64,000 bases of DNA from Antedon mediterranea (taxonomy: Eukaryota; Echinodermata; Crinoidea; Comatulida; Antedonidae). Below are positions 28,087 through 39,200 of this stretch, piece by piece. The position numbers and the translations under genes were made by a program. Positions within the stretch are counted from its first letter, which is position 1. Every line of letters begins with the position of its first letter. The stretch lies in NCBI RefSeq assembly GCF_964355755.1, contig NC_092674.1:24144001-24208000 (forward strand), written 5' to 3'. The notes under the pieces are model-generated. The model was not told where the DNA came from, did no database searches, and was given only the letters and a program-made list of their open reading frames with translations.

Positions 28087-29563
28087 GTAATACATTCTCT
28101 TGAAATTCATTTTTACCGTACCACTTTTTTAAATCGGTGAGGCACCGTTTTACACTAAATAACTCGCACAGCACACAACTTCATCTCTTCTTCAATGCAT
28201 TACCGGTGGTATGCAATGAACTTACTTCAAACATTATAGCACGTGCTGGTCTACTAAAACACTGCTGCCAATCAAACAAACACTCTTTTAATGCGGCCCT
28301 CTATAAAAAAAAATTCAAAACGTACAGTACCCATGCAGAAATCGTATGCGCAGTTTGATTGCTCTATTGACATGTCTGCATCAAGCATTAATTGACAACA
28401 AAAATATATTGCTGAACAACTATTTTAAATTTCATCATAATCGGGCTACTGTACGGGAAGTTTACTTTCTTACGACCGTAGTTTTAAGTAATTGATAATA
28501 TTAATAAAATATGCCATTGTTATATTTAACTTATTATATTGTTCCGGAAACCTCCGGAAATTAAAAATTACATTAATCTATAGACAAAGAAATAATGCAT
28601 TGACCCATGTATGTCATTGCCGTGTGCATGTATGTCATTACCGTAGGTAGCGGGTTTTTCATGAATCTCCATAATGTATCCATGGAGGTATAAACTCCCC
28701 CATGATTGTATCGATGTGAATTGGCTTGTGGTATGTCATCTATGTCATAGCCAATCACCGGGTCTAATCGAATCAAAACCGTGATCCCTGATCTGATTAG
28801 CACCGTTACCATCAGCCGAATATGTATTATCTTGACGAATAGCCTATACATTGCGGTTTAACGGCACATGCTCAGCAGCAAAAGAGACCTTGTTGAGCCG
28901 TGAAATGTGCAAAAAGTCACATTTGTGCAAACAACCACATTTGTGCAAACATGGCACCCACAAATGTGCACATTTGTAAAAATGTATAGTCCACTAATGT
29001 GCAAATATCACGCAGTTAAATGTAAAAACGATCAGTTTTGACGTTAAATGTGCAAATGAAATTTTACAAATGTGCAAATCGTTTTTTCAACCAAAATCTT
29101 TTATTAAAAATGATAACGTAATTTCTATAGTCACCGGTTTTTCAACAACAACTATAAAGGAATTCACTTCAACAGTATGGATTACCCTCTCCAGCAAGCA
29201 TCGTCAGTCCTACATCCCCAGACATGAGTGTGTTTTTTTAAACAGATTATTTATTAAATACATGGCTATACCTTGAAAACATTGTTGGTAAAACCCGTGA
29301 CTATTTATTTTTAATAAAGGATTTCGGTTGAAAAAAAGATTTGCACATTAACGTCAAAACCAGATTTGCACATTTGAGGGTGCCATGTTTGTTTTAATTG
29401 CACAAACGTGACTTTTTGCACATTTCACGGTTCAACAGACCTACATTGTGGCGTATCAACACGCGCTTGTCGACAAGAGAGATAGAATGATAATATGATT
29501 GATCTCACCCATTTCCAATGCAAAGTAAATTTTAATGAAGTTTATTTATGTTTTTATAAACAG
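28087..29563 (+). other. Pseudogene intron 1
   Basis: Contains the complete TGTTGAGCCG element (28891-29437). No similarity to the 9 kb intron at the same place in the intact gene was seen. Confidence 0.55.
28891..29437. mobile_element. TGTTGAGCCG inverted-repeat element, complete
   Basis: A 547-bp element with inverted ends of about 100 bp. The left end starts TGTTGAGCCGTGAAATGTGC; the complement of the right end starts TGTTGAACCGTGAAATGTGC. It is flanked by GACCT at 28886-28890 and 29438-29442, a 5-bp target duplication. The interior is rich in AATGTGCAAAT-type words. Non-coding, so moved by a transposase from elsewhere. Confidence 0.82.
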
Positions 29564-30205
29564 AGCTAGTCTTTTAACTGGAAGATATGCAGTTCGTTCA
29601 GGTGTATGGTCGCCAGGTGGTAATTATTCTGTATTTACGCAAGCATCAATTCCCGGATTACCTCATGACGAAGTCACAATACCAGATATGTTGGCTAAAC
29701 AAGGTTACAAGTCTGCTCTGATTGGTAAATGGCATCCTGGTGTTGGACGCCACAAAGAATATCTTCCTTTTTCCATGGGTTTGATGAGTATTTCGGGATA
29801 CCTAATTCACATATATGGATTGTCCATGTATCACGTGTTTTTATCCCAGTGACGACTGCAACTGCCAATCATGTCACGACTGGCGGGCACCATGGCAGTT
29901 ACTAAATGGAGACGAAATCATCGAACAACTAGTGGATTTTTAACAGTTTTAAGCAGAAGAATGACAAGAACAGCTCGTAGTGTGATTAAAAAATACTCTT
30001 GCACAGACACTCCATTTTTTCTTATGTATTCGTTTTACCATCCACATGTACCACATTTTGCTGGTAAAGAATTTACAAATTCTACAACAGGCATTTACAT
30101 GGATTCTTTGGCGGAAAAAGACTGGCAAGTAGGAGAGGTGATGGATGAACTAAAGAAAAGCGGAGTGATCGAAAATATGTTAGTCATTTTTACATCAGAC
30201 AATGG
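29564..30205 (+). pseudogene. Arylsulfatase pseudogene block 2
   Basis: Homologous to intact exon 2, with ASLLTGRYAVRSG and GYKSALIGKWH still readable. It is then shifted by a 1-base loss (CCTTTTTCCATGGG against CCTTTACATCATGGG) and by later 2-base gains. It ends at AATGG before GT, as in the intact gene. Confidence 0.9.
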
Positions 30206-31314
30206 GTACTGTATACTGTTTCTTGTACTACGGTACGGTATCTTTATTAGTTTTATTGGATTGACTGTATCGTATTTGTACGTATGTCCATCAATACCAA
30301 AATATTCATTATTAGTATTATCACGAGTATATAATTATTAATAAATAAATAAAATTAAGTCTTTAACAACACTGTCGAAAATAATTACCAAATGTTACAA
30401 AAGATTTTCTTGACATCAAAGCAGTAAAATAAATCATGATTCACATTATTTTTCTTATAACTTAAAAGATTATAATATTTTAACGTATTGTCATAATAGT
30501 TAAGAAAGCGATGCAAGTTAGTAGCTTTAACAATGTATCAAATGATACAAGTCGTTACACACATGGCGTTCCATACACATTAGTATGGTTTTTTGTAGGG
30601 TAAACACCACTTATTCACATTCATATTATCTTTCATGTCATCACATAAAAATCATATTATTTATCACATTTTTGTTAATTTCTAATGTAATTAATGAGTT
30701 TTCGGTCGTTTTGTTTGGCAGCCGTTTCGACAAGACTCTTACGAAATTTATATCTGGTCTGGTCAAGGCAAGCTCAGTGTGCTGTTGTTAGAAAGTTGGT
30801 CGTACCAGTATGAATATACATGTATTTGCATACTAAATTGTAGATTATAGACACATTATGGAGACTATCAAAAATAGTTAGTCAAAGTCATTCTTTATTC
30901 ATCAAACATAAAACATTGTGAAATACAACAATATAAGAAAACATAATGACAGATGAAAAGGAAACACATAAAAACTCAAAAGAGCTTGATAAGTTAGTTA
31001 TGAATTATCATTCAGTAAGAAAACGAAATTTGTGAAGGGAAGCTTAAAAGTTCTGTCTAATATTCCTGTTCGAATGGTGGAAAAATGATTAAGTTTATTT
31101 CGCTTTATTAAGCCTATTTATTTCAATCACCCTACTGTAAAAAAACATCAATCGAATTTTGCCAAATCTTGTACAGTATTTGACAATTTTAAGGGAAATT
31201 CATTTTTTCGTCGTGATTTATATTACAAATATTTGATTTATGTACAATTAACCAGGTATTATATTTAGAAATGCCTGTACCTGAGCTCTAAGACTAGACA
31301 ACAGACCTGACTAA
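30206..31314 (+). other. Pseudogene intron 2 and deleted exon 3 start
   Basis: AT-rich; no element recognised. The first ~97 bases of exon 3 should lie at the right edge but are absent. Confidence 0.45.
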
Positions 31315-31428
31315 TAGCCTAATTGAAACTTAAAATTTCTAGTGGAATTTCAACTATACTTTTTATTCAAATTAACACATCTGGCCAACACTGCGTACTT
31401 TCAGTGGTTCTTCACCAGGTGACTTTCT
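31315..31428 (+). pseudogene. Arylsulfatase pseudogene block 3 (internal fragment of exon 3)
   Basis: Matches the intact exon from TAGCTTATTGG through AAAATTTCTAGTGGAATTTC to the SSPDDF codons, then stops. Both exon edges are lost. Confidence 0.82.
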
Positions 31429-31499
31429 AGAATAAAACATAAAAGTTTAAACCTGAAGACCCCTTATTTATTGTTTTTTATTCATTTATTTGTTTTCAG

Positions 31500-31900
31500 T
31501 CTCATCGGCATTCTATGCTTTATTATCGATCAAACCAATTACCTGTTGCTATCCGAAATGTGATTTTGTAAGCGATAGTGTCATTCGAGTGTAGATCTAT
31601 GTGGGTCTGACTCTCTGGCAACTCCACTTTTGTTTGACCTTCTCTATGATCCAGGGGAGCGTAATAACTTGGTGGAATTTATCCGAATACAGGTCCATCA
31701 TACTGGAAATGGAAAAACTATGGATAATTGAAACTGAAAAATTTGAGATAAGAAAAAGCGTACCAGGTTCTGATGTTATAGTATTCAATTTTGTTGTGAT
31801 CCTGGATGTGAAACATACCCCGAATGCTGTAGCTGTCCATCAAATTACACAATTGAAATGTTTCCATTAAAGGAGAATTGTAACCTTTAACCCTTAGCGC
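31500..31900 (+). pseudogene. Arylsulfatase pseudogene block 4
   Basis: Starts after TTTTCAG as intact exon 4 does (CATCGGCATTCTATGCTTTA) and follows it to the TGTAACCTT site. In-frame stops and indels are present. The intron before it is only about 70 bp, against 882 bp in the intact gene. Confidence 0.87.
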
Positions 31901-32960
31901 TAAGCAAAATTGTGCAGGACAGAAGAAACACGTTGTTAATTATTATTTATTTTCTGATGAAAAAGTTAGTTTACAATTGTAAAATTTCCCCAATAAAACA
32001 CCAACAAAACATTGTGTAAATAGAAACGAGAATCTTTTATTAGTTTTACAAAAAAGGAAATTACATGGCTACTGTAAAATTAAATCATTTTATCAACATC
32101 AAAGGTCAATAAAGGTCCCAACATGGAAATTAAATATTGTAAGAATTAATTGGAACTTAGCTCCTGCTTCGATATAATACTGTCAAAATGTTTATTAGTC
32201 GCGTGCAAACTCGACTCTACAGCTCACTATGTCGGTCGGTCGGTTGGTTGGTCGGTCGGTCGGTTGATCGGTCGGTTGGTCGGTCGGTCGGTCGGTTGGT
32301 CAGTCGATCGATCGGTAAACACTAACTCATATGTTAGCACGCGACTGCAGCCACGTATATGGCATTGTTGTATTATGTATTATTATATAGGAACCGTATA
32401 TCTACCCGCATTTATATATTCACTTTGTATAACGTCTACCGGTTACCAGTTTATTTTATTATAATTATTTAATCAGAATTGGAAATACAATGGAGGTCGT
32501 ATGCAATTATTGTTATAGTATTATCGAGAGAGTGAAGGTATATGGTACTATCAATATTACGATATTATATTGAGTGCATGTCATTTATTATTATTATAAA
32601 GAGAACTTACAGCCGGTAAGAGGTGCTAAAATATTGTTGTTAGACCACTCTCTTAAGTGGTTAATTTTTGTTTACCTGTTCGGACAGAAAAAAAAAAGTT
32701 TGTGACGTTACTTTCAGAAACGCTGTTGTATAACCATGGTTGATATTTAGAACAACTATATTAGCGGTTTTTTAGAAGTACCAGGTAAGTCGATAAATTG
32801 AAATTAAGTATATTTTTAGTATTAAATTATTTTAGGTTTCTAAATGTATATAAAGTTTATGATGACAAAAATCTGGAATTCAAAATATAAGAAACAAATG
32901 TTCTCCGCTCTAAGTCGACAAAACATTAAACAATGTACACATTTTTCTGTAGGTGCAGCC
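31901..32960 (+). other. Intergenic DNA upstream of the intact arylsulfatase
   Basis: Contains a GGTC/GGTT microsatellite (about 32229-32312) and a likely 5' UTR exon boundary (TTTTTCTGTAG, ending at 32952) just before the start codon. No other coding segment is recognised. Confidence 0.5.
32229..32312 (+). repeat. GGTC/GGTT microsatellite
   Basis: Tetranucleotide run of CGGT and TGGT units, about 80 bp, ending in CAGTCGATCGATCGG. Confidence 0.9.
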
Positions 32961-33208
32961 ATGTTTGTAGTAAGAGAAAGTGAATTTGTCGCGTTTTATT
33001 TGCTTTTATTATGCTCAATTGGACTCTGTCACCAAAGGTCCATCAACAGACCGAATTTTGTTATTTTCCTCGCTGACGACATGGGCTTCGGTGATCTTCA
33101 ATCGTATGGTAACGCAATATCAACAACACCAAACATTGACGCCTTAGAAAAACATGGACTGAAGTTTACACAATTCTATAGCGGGGCACCGATGTGTAGT
33201 CCTGCAAG
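32961..33208 (+). CDS. Arylsulfatase exon 1
   Basis: Signal peptide, LADDMGFGDLQSYGN and MCSPA; the donor splits the Arg codon of the catalytic motif (AG before GTACCG). Confidence 0.9.
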
Positions 33209-36200
33209 GTACCGTATAACTTTGTTTTGAAATAGTCTAATCATTTTCAACTTTGATAAAAATGGCTATTAACTTATATTGATTCATACTTTTCATTCCT
33301 GTGTGTTGTTTTGTATCTGGAAACACAAAATTAATATTAAAAAAAGAGAGAAATTATGTACTAATTTGTGGAACATTTTTCAACTTTACTATTCATGACT
33401 TCACACACGTGATCTGAAAGACATCCATCTTCCCACGGACTTTGCAGTGTACACTCGTCGCCTGTATTTGAATTCAAAAGCCTTAGTCCTTGTTGTCTTC
33501 CTTAGGCCATGTTTTGTATTCAAACTTAGACCTTTTGAATCTGAAAAGCAATGATAATAATAATAATTCAACATTTATTAGTTGCTATTAATGGTAAAGC
33601 AATAGGACTACAATAAAAAGAGTGGTTATTTATAATAAGAATACAAAAATACCATTAATAGAGGATCTTGCAAGAAGAGATTTCTTGTCACGCATGACCC
33701 ATAAACGAAAAAAAACAAATACATTTGATATATATATATATATATGTATATATAAACAGAAGAGGCAAAGAACATTAATTCTAAACCGCCCGGTGATATA
33801 CTGAAATTTAATTAATTAATTTGAAACGATAAAGATATATATATATATAAATATATAAACAAATCAGGCAAAGAACATTAATTATATATATATTTAAAAA
33901 GGCAGGAGGTCAAATTTCTGTGCAATATATATATCCCAGTGGGCAAAAATTGGTTGAATTAACGTTAATTCAACGTTATCTGCAAACGTTGAAATAACGT
34001 TGAAAAAGTGGTTGAAAATGAAAGTTTGCCTCAACGTAAATGTCAACGTTGAATCAACATAGAAATTATCAACGTTGAAACAACATTAAACTAAGTAACG
34101 TTGAAATAACGTTGAAAAAATGGTTGAAAATGAAAGTTTGCCTCAACGTAAATGTCAACGTTGAATCAACATAGAAATTATCAACGTTGAAACAACGTTA
34201 AAATAGGTAACGTTGAAATAACGTTGAAAAAATGGTTGAAAATGAAAGTTTGCCTCAACGTAAATGTCAACGTTGAATCAACATAGAAATTATCAACGTT
34301 GAAACAACGTTAAAATAGGTAACGTTGAAATAACGTTGAAAAAATGGTTGAAAATGAAAGTTTGCCTCAACGTAAATGTCAACGTTGAATCAACATAGAA
34401 ATTATCAACGTTGAAACAACGTTAAAATAGGTAACGTTGAAATAACGTTGAAAATGAAAGTTTGCCTCAACGTAAATGTCAACGTTGAATCAACATAGAA
34501 ATTATCAACGTTGAAACAACGTTAAAATAAGTAACGTTGAAATAACGTTGAAAAAATGGTTGAAAATGAAAGTTTGCCTCAACAAAAATGTCAACGTTGA
34601 TTCAACATAGATTATCAACGTTGAAACAACGTAAACATGTCTACGTTGAAATTATCAATGTTGATTCAATGTTGAAATTATTAACGTTGAAACAACGTAA
34701 ATATTAAGTTGAAATGAAAATTTGCATCAATGTAAATTTAAACATAGATTTAACGTTGAAATTTGATTTGTTGAATTACTATATCCAATTTGAATCAACG
34801 GTTTTAAAGTAGTTAGTAGTAAAGTTACTGTTACGTCGCAGAATCCATCAATAGAGACATTTTATAAATACTGTATATCTTACTAATCTTTAATTTCTAT
34901 AAAAACATAAATAACATTTAATCAGGTGTTATCAAATCATCAGGCAAAATCCAAGCAACAATCAAATAATGTACATCCTCACTGACAGTTCTCAGGTACC
35001 AATGTTAGGTATAAAAAATATACTAATAACCAGTTTGTAATATGTTTGCCAACTAACATGATTGAATAACTATAAATATTGGCTGATTACAGTAAAACAC
35101 AATAAATAAAACACACGTCACAGGTGCCTTGTGCTAATGCTGCAGAAGTCCAAATGATGGCAATAACACAATACTGTAATTGCATTGTTCCGATTAGTCA
35201 ATAAACAGTTGCCTCGATTCCTGTGTTGACATTGTCCTATGCTTTCCAAAAGTGTGGCAATATTATTTTTCCAAACCTGAAACAAATTCAATCAAGTTAC
35301 TGTAGTTTTAAACAAAAATAATACAGTAAAAAATTAATTGTTGAAAGATTTATTGTCCCCAAAAAACATGAACAATGAAGATTAATACAATCATACTTTG
35401 AATACCTTGCCATTTTGCAATTTTAACAATTTAGATATTCACTTGCCGTAGAAAATAAACAAAAACAATAAAGATTTCACTTAACAAAAATACAAAATAA
35501 ACAGTACATTTAACCAAAAACCAATTGTTTGTTTAAATTGTCCCCCTTTTAAGGTACAAATGCATTTTTTAAAATCTAATTTTTGGTCAAACTGAACAAC
35601 TCTATAGTGACGGCATATTCAACAAAACATTTTAAAAAAAATTGTTCAGTTCAATTATATCTTTAACACATTGTTCAAAAATCATACTGTACATAAAAAA
35701 AAATTCAATTCAGAACATCATTTCACACTTACACGTAAAATATGCAATCAATTCAATTCATGTAAATAATATTGCAACACTGTATTAATATTTACGCCAT
35801 GGTTAGGATTCTGGCACCGAAACTCAACTGCCCAGCGTTAGGGAATCCGACACACTATTGCGCATGCCCAGAGCAAGGTAATCGGCGACTCTATTTTTGT
35901 CTACAACAGACCAAAGCGTGGTTCCCACTAGCGACGCAACACAAGGACGTAACGCAACGCAAGTAAATTGACCAATCACAAGCGATGGCTTATTCGCTTG
36001 TGATTGTTAACTGTCTATAACTTCGCTTGTCATTGGTTAAAACGCTTGCGTTGCGTTTACGTCCTTGCGTTACGTTCTAGTGGGAACCAAGCTTTACAGC
36101 GATGGATCATTTTAATAGCTGCGCCACGGCGAACTAGCCGGCCTACATGCCTACTAATACTAGTAGGCCTACAAGCTAGATGTGACCATTGGACCTATTT

Positions 36201-39200
36201 ATTTCGTAATTAAATTTGCTGCTTCATTCATATATAAACTTTATATATTTATGAATTATAATTGCATGACTAGTTTTAATTTTTATGATTTTTCAAGTAC
36301 AAAATAAAAGATTTCATATAATGCATTTATACTGTACATAACATCATTTGATTTGAAGTTGATTTGTTGACAGCAGCCGCCGTGCGGATGTGAAAAAAAA
36401 AAAAACAGAACTGTTCGGGAGAAGTCGGTGTCGCAACGCTACGCTATTCATTTTCGTACATTTCTTGAAATACGCAAGCTGATTCTTATCGATATCATAA
36501 TAATTATTTTAACGCTTGGCGTAATTATTAATTCATGTATGGCCTAGGCCAAGTTTCATCCATCGCTCTCTCCCCCGCGCGACGACTAACTAGGCCACAG
36601 CAAAGATATCTTTGGCTACACAGTACATCCCTAGTTAACACTCCGACTCTCGGGTAATGTGGTGCGCGGTCTGTGGCACTAGTGCAAGCTATAATTACTT
36701 CGCTCTGGGCATGCGCAATAGCGTGTCGGATTCCCTAACGATGGGAAGTTGAGTTGCGGTGCCGGAATCCTAATCACGGCGTAATATTTATTCAATTCAA
36801 TATTAAAGTTAAGAACTATAAATACCAACCTTTTGTATATAAAAATATTGATCATCCATTAGATTTTTCTCGTTTGATTCACATAGAAAAGATTATAGGC
36901 CTACATGTACTTCATTATTTTGTACTCTAGCTAGGCATAGGCCTAAGGGCCTTATTAGCTAGGCCTACAATCTGAAATAAAGAAAGCGAGTAAGTTTAAC
37001 AAATAGCCGTCCTAGGCTAGCAGCATGTGTTTTAGCAGCTACTGTAGACAGCCTAGCAGAAAGCTAGCTAGGCCAACTAATTATATATTATGTTATATTT
37101 ATGTATACTTTTGGATAAATAAAGAAAGTATTGAACTAAAAGGCCTAATTGTAATGGTTTACAGCCGAAACGGCCGCCGACTGAAACGGCCGCCAATTAA
37201 AAAACAATTGAATGTATGAAACTCTGCGTGTGCCGTTTGTCATACAACGTGTAATCAAAACGACGTGGGGTTTAATACAATTGTTTTACTTTTTTTTCCG
37301 ATTGAAATGACTTTAGACGTATGTGACTTAATAAATATTAACAGATAGGCCTAGATGTTTTTAATTATTATTTTTATTTTACATTACATTAAATATATTA
37401 ATTATTATTAAAAACGGCCGCCGACTGTTTTGCCTATTTCAACTTCAATAATTGATATAAGAGTAGGCCTATTTGTTTGAATACGTTAAATAAATTTAGA
37501 ATGGTGAATTATTATAATAAACATTATTTTAATAAAAACTTAACTAAAAAATATGTTTAACAGTTTATTCTTTGATTTTATTCTTAAACATATATTGGTT
37601 GGTTTCATTTATTTGTCCCTCCATCGTGGTTTCATAGGCTTTACTGTACGTTTATAATACTGCATTGGCTTGTTGAAGCTTCAGCGGTATTGATAGTTGA
37701 TAGTTGATAACTTTATTTCGTCCACATAGGAAAATATTTTGAGTGCTTTTCACAAAATTGTACAAAAATATATAAAAACGTTTCATATAAAAAAAAATTA
37801 ATTACAATATTTAAAAACACTATATATTATTTAACAATGTACAAGTATGAACATAAGACTACAATTAACTAAATAAAAAATAAAAAGCTGCAATACATCA
37901 AAAATTTCAAAAATTATGCAAAATCATTTAACAGTCTAATAGAATACGGAACAAAAGAATTAAAATATCGCATAACCCTACTATTGCACGATCTCAGCAC
38001 ATTTAGTCTTTTTGATCTCATTTTAACATAATGTTTATTTAAAGGGTGGTTTGAGTCGTCGCATATTTTCATAGCCTTATTTCTTATGATTTTGTTGCAA
38101 AGGTCATCCAAATTATGTCTAGATCCTGTGATCCTACCTACTTTATTTAATATTCGTTGTAATCTGGTTTTTTCTTCTGTTCTACATCCACAGAACCAGG
38201 CAACACAACAGAAAGTGAGCACACTCTCAACAATCGAAGAGTAAAATAAATTTAATACAGTTCTATCTACCCCATAATTTCTCAGTTTTCTGAGAAAGAA
38301 CAGTCGTGTATTTCCTTTTTTTATAGTATTTTTACAGTGTTTCTCCCAGCTAAATTTGTTATCAACAGTCACACCTAGGTATTTGTAGCTTTCAACAGAT
38401 TCAATTTCCTGATTATTAATTTTTAGGGGAGCCAGAGCAGTACATTTTTTTCGAAAATCAATTATTACTTCTTTGGTTTTCTTTTCATTTAGCAAGAGGC
38501 AATTTGCCTTACACCAATTCGAAAAAGCAACGATTTCATCATGATATTCAGTTTCACTAGCTCTGTTTTTTAATAGGCCAACAATGGCGGTTTCATCCGC
38601 GTATTTTAAATAATGTATGCTACTAGAAGTTGACTTACAGTCATTGGTATATAAAATAAATAGGAGGGGGCTTAACACACATCCTTGGGGTGATCCTATA
38701 TTTGTGTCTAAAACATGACCGAAAATGATCGTCCCATAGAAAATGTTGGCGGCCGTTTCAGTCGGCGGCCGTTTCGGTCACCATTGTAACGGGATATGAC
38801 CGGTTGGGCCGCCGACAAGTTGAGCCGTCGGTAATTTCTATGAAACGCCCAGTGCGTCTTTTACGACATTTCGCGTAGTGATAGAGGGGTGTCCTAGTAC
38901 ATAAGTTCATGGTCTTTAGGTTTATTGTGTCATGAAAATAAATAATAATTACATACTACAATTTTGTTGGTTTGAACAGCCATAACAACACAGCAAAGGA
39001 AAGTAGTCATATTTAATAATTTAATTGTTTTTAATCTTTCAAATCTTTCAAATTCTTTCAAGTGCAGTGCACTCCATAATATTTTTCTCGCGTAAAATCA
39101 TGTTGTCTCTCAGGACTAATAGAGTATTGATACTCTTCGAATGAGGTTAAATAATAATTATTTTTTATCTACTATCTTTTAATATCATATTTTATTGAAT

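Larger units (their letters stand above)
27921..31900 (+). pseudogene. Arylsulfatase pseudogene (tandem duplicate)
   Basis: Four blocks align by eye with the intact neighbour at 32961-44716: 27921-28086, 29564-30205, 31315-31428 and 31500-about 31900. Exon borders of the first two blocks are kept (AG acceptor, GT donor), so this is a DNA-level duplicate and not a processed copy. The signal-peptide part is missing before 27921. Block 1 carries an 8-base loss and a 2-base gain with an immediate TGA. Block 2 carries at least a 1-base loss near the HHGFDEY site and 2-base gains near 29813 and 29940. Block 3 lacks its first ~97 bases and its 3' end. Block 4 has several in-frame stops. The CSPAR formylglycine motif is still visible. 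It is non-functional as a sulfatase; transcription is unknown. Confidence 0.9.
37153..38785. mobile_element. Inverted-repeat element with CCGCCGACTGAAACGG ends
   Basis: A perfect 32-bp inverted repeat (37165-37196 and 38746-38777) built of GGCCGCCGACTGAAACGGCC. The outer ends AATGGT / ACCATT are also inverted. A LINE fragment is inserted between. One more copy of the motif lies at about 37412-37429. Confidence 0.75.

Noticed and set aside
29871-30341. 156-codon frame as a gene
   Set aside because: Part of the arylsulfatase pseudogene, read in one of its shifted frames and on into the intron.
32150-32464. 104-codon frame with Gly-Arg-Ser-Val repeats
   Set aside because: Made by the GGTC/GGTT microsatellite.
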